Below, piece by piece: positions 8,595 through 18,168 of a DNA stretch of 64,000 nt; positions within the stretch are counted from its first letter, which is position 1; every line of letters begins with the position of its first letter. The position numbers and the translations under genes are program-made. Source of the DNA: Promethearchaeota archaeon (GTDB lineage: Archaea; Asgardarchaeota; Lokiarchaeia; Sigyniarchaeales; SOKP01); NCBI GenBank assembly GCA_030606485.1, contig JAUWGH010000004.1:62001-126000 (forward strand), in the 5' to 3' direction. The notes beneath the pieces were generated by a model. The model searched no databases. It was not told where the DNA came from and saw only the letters and a list, made by a program, of their open reading frames with translations.

Positions 8595-9224
8595 ATGATA
8601 AATCAACTCGACATCAAAACTATTGTTTTTGATTTAGGTGGTGTATTATTCACATCGGGGACAACATTAGCTATAAAAAAAATTGCAACTAATTATGGAA
8701 TAAATTATAGGAAAGTCGCAGAAATATTTCTTGATAAAACTCATAAATTGGGCTACAAATTAAGGAGCGGAACGATCTCCATGGAAGAGTTCTTAGATAA
8801 TGCAATTGAAAAACTAGAATTAGAAGATAATGATAAAGAACACATAAAAAATATTTGGTTTAATTCTTATATTCCTCATTTTGGAATGCTCGAATTAATA
8901 AAAAATTTGAAGAAAAATTATAGATTAGTAATTTTCAGTGGTAATGTTAAGGCGAGGATAGATTTTCTTAATAAAAGGTATGATTTTCTGAAATATTTTG
9001 ACGATTATGTTTTTAGTTATATTTATCATCATAATAAAAAAGAAATAGAATTTTATAATGAATTGCTAAATCATCTCGATTGTGAGCCAAATCAATCTTT
9101 ATTAATTGATGATAGTAGTAAGGCTGTTAAAACTGCCCGATCTCTTAATCTAAATGCAATAATTTTTTATTATCCTGAGAAGTTAATTAAAGATTTAAAA
9201 AATTTTAATATTAAAATAAATTAA
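8595..9224 (+). CDS. HAD-superfamily phosphatase-like protein
   Basis: 209 residues with HAD motifs: motif I VFDLGGVLF (nucleophile Asp, second Asp replaced by Gly as in YihX-type members), motif II VIFSGN, and motif III/IV KKEIEFYNELL and LLIDDSSKA. The helical cap lies between motifs I and II. The frame also offers a TTG just before ATG 8595; the ATG is preferred. The substrate is unknown. The next small gene begins about 15 bases after the stop and may be co-transcribed. Confidence 0.82.
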   Translation: MINQLDIKTIVFDLGGVLFTSGTTLAIKKIATNYGINYRKVAEIFLDKTHKLGYKLRSGTISMEEFLDNAIEKLELEDNDKEHIKNIWFNSYIPHFGMLELIKNLKKNYRLVIFSGNVKARIDFLNKRYDFLKYFDDYVFSYIYHHNKKEIEFYNELLNHLDCEPNQSLLIDDSSKAVKTARSLNLNAIIFYYPEKLIKDLKNFNIKIN

Positions 9225-9238
9225 CGAGAGGGAATGCT

Positions 9239-9439
9239 ATTCCGAAGCAATGTAAATGGTATAATTGCTGTCCATTGAAATATTTTTATGAACAGGGCAA
9301 GCTAGAAGAGAGATGGGTTAGGGATTATTGTTGGATAGGTAATAAAAATTGCATAAGATATCAAAAGGAAGAAGCTGGAATACCTCATCTGGATAATATG
9401 TTGCCTGATGGAAGCATTAGAGAGGATTTAAAATATTAA
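9239..9439 (+). CDS. Small Cys-rich protein resembling the short domain linked to archaeal uracil-DNA glycosylases
   Basis: The frame encodes 66 residues beginning IPKQCKWYNCCPLKYFYEQG and ending MLPDGSIREDLKY, with six cysteines. From memory, this layout (CKWYxxCPxK, WVxxYC, NCxRYxxEExGxPHxDxMLPDG) is the small Cys-rich domain found alone or beside family-4 uracil-DNA glycosylases in archaea; function is not established from this sequence. No ATG, GTG or TTG sits at the right place. A GAGAGGG ribosome-binding sequence (9226-9232) lies six bases before an ATT codon at 9239, so initiation at ATT is the simplest reading. An ATG at 9234 is out of frame and would require a frameshift. Its stop overlaps the convergent MBL gene by 12 bases. 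Confidence 0.65.
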   Translation: MPKQCKWYNCCPLKYFYEQGKLEERWVRDYCWIGNKNCIRYQKEEAGIPHLDNMLPDGSIREDLKY

Positions 9440-10108
9440 AGTGCTCCCAACTTTTATTTCTACAAAATTATTGGGAAAATTTCTCCTAATTTTATTAGTT
9501 TTTGATGTGCAATGGCAGGGAGCAATTAAATCGATCCCTTCCAAGGCGTATAACTTATCGAATCCGTGAAAACCACCCAATACAGCGCGGATTTTTCCTA
9601 ACTCCTTTGCATTTTCTATTATATTTTCTAATCCCGGGTGGGCACATCCCGTAATTATCACAATTCCTTTTTCCGACTTTAAAAATAAAGAGATTTCGGG
9701 TATTCCTGTTCCCAATTCTTTTGAGCAGTAAATATTGTCTTCAATCTCAGTTATATCTTTTATTCCATAAACTTTAACATCGGATGGCATTTGATTTGAC
9801 ATATAATTTTTTTTTGAATATGCAAGATAAAGTTCGATTTTAGGATTTATTGTAACAAGACTCATTAAACCCCCAGCATGGTCCATATGCGTATGAGAAA
9901 TAATTACTTTTTTAATACCTTCAACTTTGATATTAAATTTATTAAGATTATGTGCCAATTTGGGAAAACCTGCGCCTGTGTCAAATAGTAGAATATTATT
10001 TGAATAATTATTCATAATAATTGCTCCAAATCCCCATCCGGATTGGAATCCAGGGAGGGCATTATTATCGAAGACTATTTTTACTTCAAAATTATGTTTA
10101 TTTTTCAT
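9428..10108 (-). CDS. MBL-fold metallohydrolase, COG1237-like
   Basis: A metallo-beta-lactamase-fold protein of 226 residues. Metal ligands are visible: HTHMDHAGGL, then TGCAHPG and CHC near the C-terminus, plus GGFHGF. The combination of DNNA near the N-terminus, TGCAHPGLENII and GGFH is that of the group annotated as dihydropterin-ribofuranosyl-aminobenzene-5'-phosphate synthase-related, which has a role in methanopterin-type cofactor synthesis in some archaea. The specific reaction is an inference from family name only. Convergent with the Cys-rich small gene. Confidence 0.85.
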   Translation of the reverse strand: MKNKHNFEVKIVFDNNALPGFQSGWGFGAIIMNNYSNNILLFDTGAGFPKLAHNLNKFNIKVEGIKKVIISHTHMDHAGGLMSLVTINPKIELYLAYSKKNYMSNQMPSDVKVYGIKDITEIEDNIYCSKELGTGIPEISLFLKSEKGIVIITGCAHPGLENIIENAKELGKIRAVLGGFHGFDKLYALEGIDLIAPCHCTSKTNKIRRNFPNNFVEIKVGSTLIF

Positions 10109-10198
10109 GAGATTATACCAATATCTTAAAAGAGATATGATTTAAAAAAATTATGGAGCTTTATGATAAGAAAGAGAAGTGAAATGATTACATATAGA

Positions 10199-13117
10199 TT
10201 AAGATTTTTTGATTAAATCAATACAATATTCTAAAATAGCAGTTTCTTTTATTGTTTTATCGGGAATTAATCCTTGTCCGTAATTTATTTTTCCTCCGCC
10301 TTTCCCTCCAAAATTTTGGACACAAGTCTTTATTATTTTGCCCATATTGACATTGGATTTTTGAGAAGCTTCTGATCCTAATAACCCTAATAAAATTATT
10401 CCTTGCTTTTCTTTACTGGTAAAAACTGTAATTGACTCGGAGGCTTTCCTAAAAATTTTAATTGACAAATTCTTCATATCATTCTGGTTAATACCATCGA
10501 ATGAGTAAGTAATGATCTTTAATTCTCCAAATTGTTTTGCTTCCCCAATATATTTATCTATTGCGTTATCCGCAAAAATATTATTTATTTTTTCTAATTT
10601 TTGTTTACTTTCTTCCCATTCGCTGTAGAATTTTTTAACTCTTTCTACGATAAGTTCAATTTGTGAATTTAGAATTTTGGCAACCTCTTCCAAGATATCT
10701 CCTTTTTTTTCTTCAGTGGAAGTTAATACTAGATCCTCTGGATTAATTTGACCTGAAGTAAGAGATTTTCTGGTTGATTTCCATTTTTTTATTAATTCTT
10801 GTACTCTGGCGGGTATTTGCGATGTGGATACATGTAATACATCTTCTAATTCTTGAATTATATTTTTATATGTCAGTTTTAATTGTTTTGTTGCCTCGCC
10901 AGCCGTGAATGTTATTCTGACAATACCATCTTGTATTTTTTGAGATTTTAAAATTTTTATTTCACCTGCTTCTCCTGTTCTATTTAAATGAGTTCCACCA
11001 CACGCTTCGACTTCTAAATCAGGTATTTCAACAATTCTAATCAGTTTACCGGGAACTGCACCACCTTGATAGATGCTCATTCCATATTTTTTTTCTGCTT
11101 CAGAGCGGGGCATAAAGGATAGATTTGTTTTTAAATTCTTTTTAACAATTTCATTTGATAATGCTTCAATTTTTTTAAGATCTTCATCAGAAATTGCATT
11201 AAAATGAGTTACATCGAGATGGGCTTTTTCTTGAGATTTTTTTGCGCCTGCTTGGTTGATATGAGCCCCCAAGACTTCTCTTGTTGCGGCATTTATAATG
11301 TGGGTTGTAGTGTGATGTTGTGCTATTTGTTTTCGCCAATTTTTATCAACGATAATATCAACTATATCACCTTCTTTAAATTTAGGAGGTTTATCCATTA
11401 CGTGAATAACATATTTTCCTTCTTTAATGACGTTAGAGAATTTTTCTCCACTAATTGTCCCAATATCATGTAATTGACCACCAGAAGTTGGGTATGCCAC
11501 AGATTTATCAAGAATCACGTATTTATCTATTATTTTTAATACTTTTGCTTTATTAGAATAATCTTCATAATTATCAAAATAAAGTGATTGGGTTTCAGGT
11601 ATATTACTTAAATCAATATCGAGCTCTTTCTGAGTAGCGTAAACTTGTTCCTTTTTCTCGTGTAATGCAACGACTCTACTATAGAAATCATCGGGAATCC
11701 TAACTTCTACGCCTAATTTTTTTGCCTCTTCCACGACTATATCAGGGTTGATACCATTAGAATCATATAACGTAAGTAGGGTTTTTTCTGAAATTTTTCC
11801 TTTTTTAATTTCATTTTTAACGATTTTACCCGCATTCTTTTTAGTTTGATAATATTTCTCTTTTTCTACATTCAGTATTTGCCTTAACTCATCCAAATGT
11901 TCGCTTACCTCTGGGAATAATTCTCTTAATTCATCAGCATGCCAATCACATACATCTGCAATTTCAATATCCCAATTAAATTGGTCTATAAAAGAAATCG
12001 CTCTTCTAAAAATTACCCTTAAATTATAACCTCCACCTACATTTGAAGGTAATTTTCCATCATTAATTGCAAATAATAAAGTTCTTGCATGTTCTGCGAT
12101 AGAATATAAGCCTGCCATTGGCATAATTTTTTTTTCTAATTCCACAATATCCATATTTAATTCTTGAGCGACTCGTCCCCACGCCTTATCCATATCATCA
12201 ACTTCATCTATATTTAAATACGCAGAATATTGAGAGAATTTATTATATAATTCTAAATCTAATTCAATATTTGTTTTTTCTCTTAATTTTGATAAAACAT
12301 ACGGAAATGTAGCTTCATACATATTTGGAGTGCCTTGTGAGAACCAAGCTACACGCTCCTGGCCAAGACCCATATCTAAAACTTTTAATGGAAGTTCGCG
12401 AGAGCCTTCCAGTGTCTGTTCGAACATAGTATATACTTGATTGAATAATTCAACCCCTCTACTAAAAAATTCAAGACTACAACCGTAGGAACCTCCTCCA
12501 GCCCAACTATCCTCATGAATAGTAAGCTCATGTTTTGAAACCCCTACTCCTTTAGTAATAAAATCATACATGTCAAGAAAATATTCACCTTGTTTCCATT
12601 CTTCTGGTTTCACAAATGTATGCTGTCCAATCATTATGAAGCCACAACAGTGCGAGCCCGTCAAGCCTACATTCTCGATGTCGTTGAATCTCAAGCAAAA
12701 CTGAGGGATAATTAATTTTTTAGCTGGTGGCTCTATTTCACCCGTTATTACATACGGTTGAAATGCAGAAATTGAAGCAATAGTAAATTCAGTAGTCGGA
12801 TTCCATCTTGCAACGCAGGGATACCGATTTATTGGTTTATATCCTCGAGGTTCTAAAATTTCTACAATTTTTTTCCAAACACCGATAAAGGATAGTTTGA
12901 CTTTAGAGGGATTATCTTCAACAACTTGAAAACCTCCTGAACAAGTAGGGCTTCCGCATACTTCTCTATCTTCATGAGTAGTCCAAAAATAAGTTCCACA
13001 TTTGCACAGTTTCCTAATAAAACCCTTATTTCTTAATTCATTAGTAGGAAAATATTTATCTGGATCAGCAGATGCAATTTTTCTGAAGACTTCCTTCTGT
13101 TCCTTGTCAGAGAGCAT
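10199..13117 (-). CDS. alaS: Alanyl-tRNA synthetase, archaeal type
   Basis: Charges tRNA-Ala with alanine. The 972 residues are a full-length archaeal-type enzyme. An N-terminal domain with a cysteine cluster (CKCGTYFWTT and CGSPTC) characteristic of archaeal AlaRS comes first. The class II catalytic core follows (motif 2 region with the LRFNDIENVGLTGSH stretch, glycine-rich HEDSWAGGGSYG), then the tRNA-binding helical region and the editing domain with HHTTTH and CGGTHLNRTGE. The DHHA1 C-terminal domain contains GGKGGGKINYGQG. No break is seen. A degraded copy of part of this gene lies at 14085-14311. Confidence 0.97.
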   Translation of the reverse strand: MLSDKEQKEVFRKIASADPDKYFPTNELRNKGFIRKLCKCGTYFWTTHEDREVCGSPTCSGGFQVVEDNPSKVKLSFIGVWKKIVEILEPRGYKPINRYPCVARWNPTTEFTIASISAFQPYVITGEIEPPAKKLIIPQFCLRFNDIENVGLTGSHCCGFIMIGQHTFVKPEEWKQGEYFLDMYDFITKGVGVSKHELTIHEDSWAGGGSYGCSLEFFSRGVELFNQVYTMFEQTLEGSRELPLKVLDMGLGQERVAWFSQGTPNMYEATFPYVLSKLREKTNIELDLELYNKFSQYSAYLNIDEVDDMDKAWGRVAQELNMDIVELEKKIMPMAGLYSIAEHARTLLFAINDGKLPSNVGGGYNLRVIFRRAISFIDQFNWDIEIADVCDWHADELRELFPEVSEHLDELRQILNVEKEKYYQTKKNAGKIVKNEIKKGKISEKTLLTLYDSNGINPDIVVEEAKKLGVEVRIPDDFYSRVVALHEKKEQVYATQKELDIDLSNIPETQSLYFDNYEDYSNKAKVLKIIDKYVILDKSVAYPTSGGQLHDIGTISGEKFSNVIKEGKYVIHVMDKPPKFKEGDIVDIIVDKNWRKQIAQHHTTTHIINAATREVLGAHINQAGAKKSQEKAHLDVTHFNAISDEDLKKIEALSNEIVKKNLKTNLSFMPRSEAEKKYGMSIYQGGAVPGKLIRIVEIPDLEVEACGGTHLNRTGEAGEIKILKSQKIQDGIVRITFTAGEATKQLKLTYKNIIQELEDVLHVSTSQIPARVQELIKKWKSTRKSLTSGQINPEDLVLTSTEEKKGDILEEVAKILNSQIELIVERVKKFYSEWEESKQKLEKINNIFADNAIDKYIGEAKQFGELKIITYSFDGINQNDMKNLSIKIFRKASESITVFTSKEKQGIILLGLLGSEASQKSNVNMGKIIKTCVQNFGGKGGGKINYGQGLIPDKTIKETAILEYCIDLIKKS

Positions 13118-13431
13118 ATTATAATATATTTAAATTTCTAACAATGATATAAACTAGCCTATTTTTATATTATTAAGGAATCCTTAATTATTTTTTTATT
13201 ATCGAGAAAAAAATAAAAAATATTAAATTGTAAAGGATGTTGTAAAGGTTTGTTATTCTTAAAATAAATATTTACTTTCATATCTTTATTTAAAATAATA
13301 AATACTTATTAAAAAGATTTTGAACAATTTATAGAACTAAAGAATAATCTTTTTTAACATAAATGATTTAATTAAGTTTACTTTTAATCTAAAAACAACC
13401 TAATTTAATAAAATAATAAAAGGTATTAAAA
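13118..13431. other. Intergenic region with source of a duplicated segment
   Basis: A 314-base AT-rich divergent region between alaS and the gene at 13432. The stretch 13202-13242 is repeated in degraded form at 14312-14353, directly beside the alaS-derived fragment. Promoters for both divergent genes should lie here, but no single TATA box stands out in such AT-rich DNA. Confidence 0.5.
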
Positions 13432-13965
13432 ATGGGAAAATCATCAGGTGTGGCATTAGCCATTATTAGTTTACTTATTGGAGCAGGAGGATTAGGTATT
13501 GGCGTGTATTGTTACTTAACATTTGGCGAGAGGATTGCCGAGTTAGAGGGTGAGTTAGAAGATAGGTCTATTAAAGGAACATGGTACGCAGAACTTTTGG
13601 AAGATTTTAAGCCAACCGTCACAAATACAAACGAAACGATACCTGGTCTTACCATTAGTTTTCAAGTAAAAGAAGGCGAATCTGTTTATTTTTTATTTAT
13701 ATCTAGAGCAATTATTTATAAATATTCTGTTGAATCTTATTTACGTTTTACTTTCAGCATCGATGGCATAATTTTACATGCGCCCTATACCATAGCGGGG
13801 GGTCGCAATATAGACGAGACTTGGTTATATTTTCCTGTTGCTCTTCAATACTCAACAGATACTTTAGCAGCAGGTAACCATACAGTCTCTGTTATCGCAT
13901 TGCAAAGTTATAGTTTTAATTTTATTCGCCAAAGTACATTTTTAGTTCAAACGTACATTCCATAG
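13432..13965 (+). CDS. Membrane-anchored extracytoplasmic protein of unknown function
   Basis: 177 residues. Residues about 7-30 form one membrane segment (VALAIISLLIGAGGLGIGVY), followed by a short coiled coil (GERIAELEGELEDRS) and a domain of alternating hydrophobic strands (LTISFQVKEGESVYFLFI, LRFTFSIDGIIL, HTVSVIALQSY) that looks like a beta sandwich. The topology suggests a signal anchor with the domain outside the cell. I do not recognise the family; C1q/TNF-like or other jelly-roll folds are possible. A GGT-type ribosome site precedes ATG 13432. Confidence 0.75.
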   Translation: MGKSSGVALAIISLLIGAGGLGIGVYCYLTFGERIAELEGELEDRSIKGTWYAELLEDFKPTVTNTNETIPGLTISFQVKEGESVYFLFISRAIIYKYSVESYLRFTFSIDGIILHAPYTIAGGRNIDETWLYFPVALQYSTDTLAAGNHTVSVIALQSYSFNFIRQSTFLVQTYIP

Positions 13966-14084
13966 AATTGAAGAAATCTTAATTAACCTTTTTTTTTATT
14001 TTATATAAATCCGTTCATTTTTAACTTGCAATCAAAACCAACGTATTTATTATTTTCTTTTAAAAAAATCAATGAATTAGGTTA

Positions 14085-14311
14085 TCCCTACATTTTCAAT
14101 ATCATTAAATCTTAAGAAATATTAAAGGAGAAGTAACTTTTTTTTCGGGATATTCTACTCTCCAGAAAAAATATAAGGTTGAAAAGCGGAGATTGAAGCA
14201 ATTTTAAATTCAATCGTTGGATTCCATCTTGCAACACATAGATAACGGTTTATTGGTTTATATCCTCGAGGTTCTAAAATTTCTACGTTTTTTTTCTAAA
14301 TACGGATAAAT
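14085..14311 (-). pseudogene. Degraded duplicate fragment of alaS
   Basis: This stretch is a diverged copy of alaS positions about 12664-12893. Shared blocks include the 20 bases beginning attggtttatatcctcgagg and the block around ggattccatcttgcaac. The copy has indels and stop codons and cannot be translated as a whole. It is followed at 14312-14353 by a copy of the intergenic stretch 13202-13242, so the copy skips about 310 bases of the original (the 5' end of alaS and its upstream DNA). It is a decayed partial duplication, not a gene. Confidence 0.85.
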
Positions 14312-14386
14312 GAGAGAAAAAAATAAAAATTATTAAATTTTAAGGATGTTGAGATACATTAAAGAAATAATTTGGGAGGAATAAAA

Positions 14387-15304
14387 ATGGGAAAAAAAAA
14401 AAAGAAAATTGTTGAGTCAATACCTAATTTTAGTGAAGGGACTGAAAGTGATAAAGTTGAGGCGATAGTTTCTGAAATCAGAAATACTCATGAGACTCGT
14501 ATTGTTGATGTTCAATATGATTCTGATTATAATCGAGCAGTAATAACATTTGTTGGAACTCCAGAAGCAGTGCTTAACGCGAATATTGCTGCTGCTAAAA
14601 AAGCTATTGAATTGATTGATATGAATAAACATAAGGGACAACACCCTCGAATAGGTGCAGTTGATGTTTGTCCGTTTGTACCTGCTCAAAATGTTACTAT
14701 TGAAGAATGTAAAGACTTAGCAATAAAGTTTGCTGAAGCAATGACAAAAGAAGGAGTCCCAGTTTATCTTTATGAAGAATCCGCTACTAAACCAGAGAGG
14801 AGAAATATTGATAATATCCGCATAGGTGAATTTGAGGGTTTGAAAGATACAATAAAAACGAACCCCGAACATAAACCAGATTATGGACCTTCTAAATTCC
14901 ATCCTACTGCTGGAGCAACAATTACAGGTGCCAGATATCCTTTAATTAGTTTTAATATTAATCTTGGAACAACAGATGTTAAAATAGCAAAGAAGGTTGC
15001 AAAACGGATTCATCAACGCTCAGGAGGACTCGTAAATGTTAAAGCAATGGGAACGGAATTAAAAGGAAGAGATTGCGTTCAAGTTGGGATTAGTAACATT
15101 AATTTTAAAAAAACACCAATCTATCGACAGATGGAACTCGTTAAAATCGAAGCAGCGCGATACGGAGTTCCAGTGATCGGTTCAGAATTAGTTGGTGTTC
15201 TCCCCATAGATGCAGTGCTTAACTCGTTGGAGTACTATTTACAACTCGAATCTCCCAAGAAGCTTGAGCAGAAGCATTTATTAGAGTATTATTTTGATTT
15301 TTAA
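14387..15304 (+). CDS. ftcD: Glutamate formiminotransferase
   Basis: Transfers the formimino group of N-formimino-glutamate to a tetrahydropterin, the last step from histidine to glutamate. The 305 residues carry the formiminotransferase N- and C-subdomains (ESIPNFSEGTESDKVEAIV; HPRIGAVDVCPFVPAQN; GPSKFHPTAGATITGARYPLI) and no cyclodeaminase domain, so the C1 unit must be processed by another protein. The frame is open to a TTG at 14372, but GGAGG at 14375-14379 lies 7 bases before ATG 14387, which is the clear start. It is convergent with the hutI-hutH-hutU genes. Confidence 0.94.
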   Translation: MGKKKKKIVESIPNFSEGTESDKVEAIVSEIRNTHETRIVDVQYDSDYNRAVITFVGTPEAVLNANIAAAKKAIELIDMNKHKGQHPRIGAVDVCPFVPAQNVTIEECKDLAIKFAEAMTKEGVPVYLYEESATKPERRNIDNIRIGEFEGLKDTIKTNPEHKPDYGPSKFHPTAGATITGARYPLISFNINLGTTDVKIAKKVAKRIHQRSGGLVNVKAMGTELKGRDCVQVGISNINFKKTPIYRQMELVKIEAARYGVPVIGSELVGVLPIDAVLNSLEYYLQLESPKKLEQKHLLEYYFDF

Positions 15305-15319
15305 CATTAATAAATACAA

Positions 15320-16588
15320 CTAATTCTGTGCAACGATTTTTCCATTTTTAATGACTGTTGAAACGAGATTGATCCCAAATTGGTAACCCAAGAATTGATA
15401 ATTGGGTACATTAAACATTACTAAATCTGCTTTCTTTCCAACCTCAATGCTGCCAATCTTATCTTGCCGCTGTAGGGCGCATGCAGCATTAATTGTTGCA
15501 GCAGTCAGAGCTTCTGCAGGTGAAAGTTTCATATTATAACAAGCTAACACAATTATCATTTGCATTGACTCTGTCCAGCAATTAGGGTTTAGATCAGTTG
15601 CAAGTGCCACAGGAACACCAAATTCAATCATCTTTCTAGCAGGAGCATAATCTTTTAACATTAAACAGAATGGTGTGCCTGGTAATAGAGTAGCAATAAC
15701 TCCCGCTTTTGCCATTGCTTTTAAACCCTCATCATTTGATTTTAGTAAATGTCCTGCTTGAACTGCGTTTATTTTTGCTGCCAATATAGCTCCATTCGTA
15801 TCCACAATTTCATCTATATGAATTTGAGGTTTTATTCCATATCTTTTTGCAGCATTTATTATTTTCTGAGTTTGTTCGGTTGAAAATATCCCCTCTTCAC
15901 AGAATACATCACAGAACTCTGCTAAACCCTCACTAGCAATTTTGGGGATCATTTCTGAAATTATTAAATTAACATAATCATCCGTTCTCCCTTTGTATTC
16001 TGGTGGTATTGCGTGTGCACCTAAAAAGGTTGAAACAACATCTAATGGGTGGTCTTTGTTAAGGATGTTCGCCGCTTTTAATGACTTAATTTCACTATCA
16101 AGTGATAGACCATAGCCAGATTTCGTTTCAACCGTTGTTGTACCATAATTCATCATCCTATCTAAGATTTTTTTGCCGTTTTCAACTAATTTTTCAAGAG
16201 AGGCTCTTCTGGTCTCTCGAACAGTTTTTAGTATTCCACCTCCTGCTTCGAGAATCTCGAGATACGTTTTTCCAGCAAGTTTCATTGATAATTCATTTTC
16301 TCTTGAACCATCAAATATGATATGGGTATGTGGGTCTATAAATCCAGGAGTAACTAACTTGTTAGTGGCGTCGATCTTATTTTTTATTTGATCGTAAGCG
16401 ACTTTAGACATTAGATCTTCGGTAGTTCCAACAAATATGATTTTGTCATCTTTTACTGCTACCGCACCATCAAGAATAATTGCCAACTCTCCCATTTTTT
16501 CACCGATTCTAGGTACACCAAATTTTGAGTCAATAGTAACAAGTTGATTTGCATGGACAATCGCGAGATCTGGTTCATCATTCTTCAT
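15320..16588 (-). CDS. hutI: Imidazolonepropionase
   Basis: Hydrolyses imidazolone-5-propionate to N-formimino-glutamate, step three of histidine degradation. The 422 residues are a complete amidohydrolase-fold enzyme: metal site TPGFIDPHTHIIFDG, substrate region ETKSGYGLSLDSEIK, HIDEI and ATDLNPNCWTESMQ near the C-terminal metal ligand. Length matches bacterial HutI (about 405-420). It lies 11 bases after the stop of hutH and is probably in one operon with it. Confidence 0.96.
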   Translation of the reverse strand: MKNDEPDLAIVHANQLVTIDSKFGVPRIGEKMGELAIILDGAVAVKDDKIIFVGTTEDLMSKVAYDQIKNKIDATNKLVTPGFIDPHTHIIFDGSRENELSMKLAGKTYLEILEAGGGILKTVRETRRASLEKLVENGKKILDRMMNYGTTTVETKSGYGLSLDSEIKSLKAANILNKDHPLDVVSTFLGAHAIPPEYKGRTDDYVNLIISEMIPKIASEGLAEFCDVFCEEGIFSTEQTQKIINAAKRYGIKPQIHIDEIVDTNGAILAAKINAVQAGHLLKSNDEGLKAMAKAGVIATLLPGTPFCLMLKDYAPARKMIEFGVPVALATDLNPNCWTESMQMIIVLACYNMKLSPAEALTAATINAACALQRQDKIGSIEVGKKADLVMFNVPNYQFLGYQFGINLVSTVIKNGKIVAQN

Positions 16589-16599
16589 AATTGGCAGCC

Positions 16600-18126
16600 C
16601 TATTGATTGTTTATTTTTAATAATTCATTGCTTTTAATAATTTCTATTGCTGCTTCTATAAAATCAGAAAGGATTGTATCTTCTGTTAAATGGGGTATTT
16701 TCTTACGTATATATTCATGGCAAGCTTCTAGTATCTTGCTTGATTTTAGAGGTCTTCTAAAATCAAAAGCTTGCGCTGCGCATAAGAGTTCTATTGCAAG
16801 AATCTTTTCAACATTTTCAATTATTTGAAGCGTTTTTCTAGCACTAATAGCCCCCATACTTACATGATCTTCTTGACCCATAGATGTAGGGATACTATCA
16901 GCACTAGCAGGAAAGCAAAGCGATTTATTTTCACTTGCAAGAGCCGCTGAAGAATATTGAACCATCATAAATCCAGAGTTTAAACCAGATTCCTTAATCA
17001 AATAAGGGGGTAATCCCCATTTTCCTCCCAAAAGAAGATACGTTCGCCGGTCAGAGATGTTTCCAAGTTCAGAAGCTGCTAAACCTGCATAATCTAAAGG
17101 TAATGCAAGTGGTTGTCCATGAAAATTTCCACCGCTAATAGTATCCTCTTCATTAAAAATAATAGGGTTATCGGTAATGGAATTTAATTCACATTCCAAT
17201 TTTTCATTCAAATGCGATAAAGCATCCCTAGATGCACCATGAACTTGTGGCATACACCGAAGAGAATATGGATCTTGAACACGTTCACATTTTTTATGAG
17301 ATTCTACAAATTCGGAATTCTCAAGAAATTTCCTTATTCTCTTAGCCACTATTTTAGCACCTTGATGTGGTCTTAATTCAATTAATCTCTCATCAAAAGG
17401 TTGGGGTGAACCTAAATAGCTTTCAAGACTGAGAGCACCAATTATATCCGCGTGATCTAAGCAATTTTTTAATTTTTCTGATACCTTTATAGCATGAGCT
17501 GCTATAAATTGCGTACCATTAATTAATGCTAAACTTTCTTTTGGGCTAAGTTTTAATGGGGGAATTTGATGTTGATTTAATATTTTCTCAGTTGGAATAA
17601 ATGATTTCCCATCGGTTGATAGATATCCTAAACCAATTAATGGTAAAAATAAATGAGCTAAAGGTGCGAGATCTCCCGACGCCCCAACCGAACCTTGTTC
17701 AGGAACTAATGGTATATAATTTTTCTCAATATGCCAGAGTATTCTCTCAAGTATTTGTAATGATATTCCAGAATAGCCTTTACTTAATACATGCACCTTG
17801 AGAATAAGCATTAATTTTGAGATTTCTTGCTCTATTGGTGAGCCAACACCAACACTATGACTCTTAAGAATATTCTCTTGTAATTTAAAAGTATCTTCTT
17901 TGGAAATTCTAGTTCTACATAAAGAGCCAATTCCAGTGTTAATACTATATACAAGTTTATCACCCTGAGCAATAGATTGAACAATCTCATAACTTTTTAA
18001 TATTTTAGTTTTAACCTCATCTGTTAATATCCCTTTTATCTGGTCCCTTGCCAGTTTCAGCGCTTTTTCAATGGTAAGCTGATCTAAACCATATTTAAAA
18101 TTGTCTTTCATATTCTCCTGTTTCAA
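16600..18126 (-). CDS. hutH: Histidine ammonia-lyase
   Basis: Removes ammonia from histidine to give urocanate. The 508 residues match the family length. The motif GSVGASGDLAPLAH contains the Ala-Ser-Gly triad that cyclises to the MIO cofactor. Other conserved blocks are INTGIGSL (active-site Tyr region), NGTQF, QDPYSLRCMPQVHGA, GGNFHGQPLAL and QEDHVSMG. It stands between hutI and hutU on the same strand, so the catabolic cassette is compact. Confidence 0.97.
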   Translation of the reverse strand: MKQENMKDNFKYGLDQLTIEKALKLARDQIKGILTDEVKTKILKSYEIVQSIAQGDKLVYSINTGIGSLCRTRISKEDTFKLQENILKSHSVGVGSPIEQEISKLMLILKVHVLSKGYSGISLQILERILWHIEKNYIPLVPEQGSVGASGDLAPLAHLFLPLIGLGYLSTDGKSFIPTEKILNQHQIPPLKLSPKESLALINGTQFIAAHAIKVSEKLKNCLDHADIIGALSLESYLGSPQPFDERLIELRPHQGAKIVAKRIRKFLENSEFVESHKKCERVQDPYSLRCMPQVHGASRDALSHLNEKLECELNSITDNPIIFNEEDTISGGNFHGQPLALPLDYAGLAASELGNISDRRTYLLLGGKWGLPPYLIKESGLNSGFMMVQYSSAALASENKSLCFPASADSIPTSMGQEDHVSMGAISARKTLQIIENVEKILAIELLCAAQAFDFRRPLKSSKILEACHEYIRKKIPHLTEDTILSDFIEAAIEIIKSNELLKINNQ

Positions 18127-18168
18127 AATATTGATATATTTTTTATTGTGTTAATCGAGTAATTTAAT

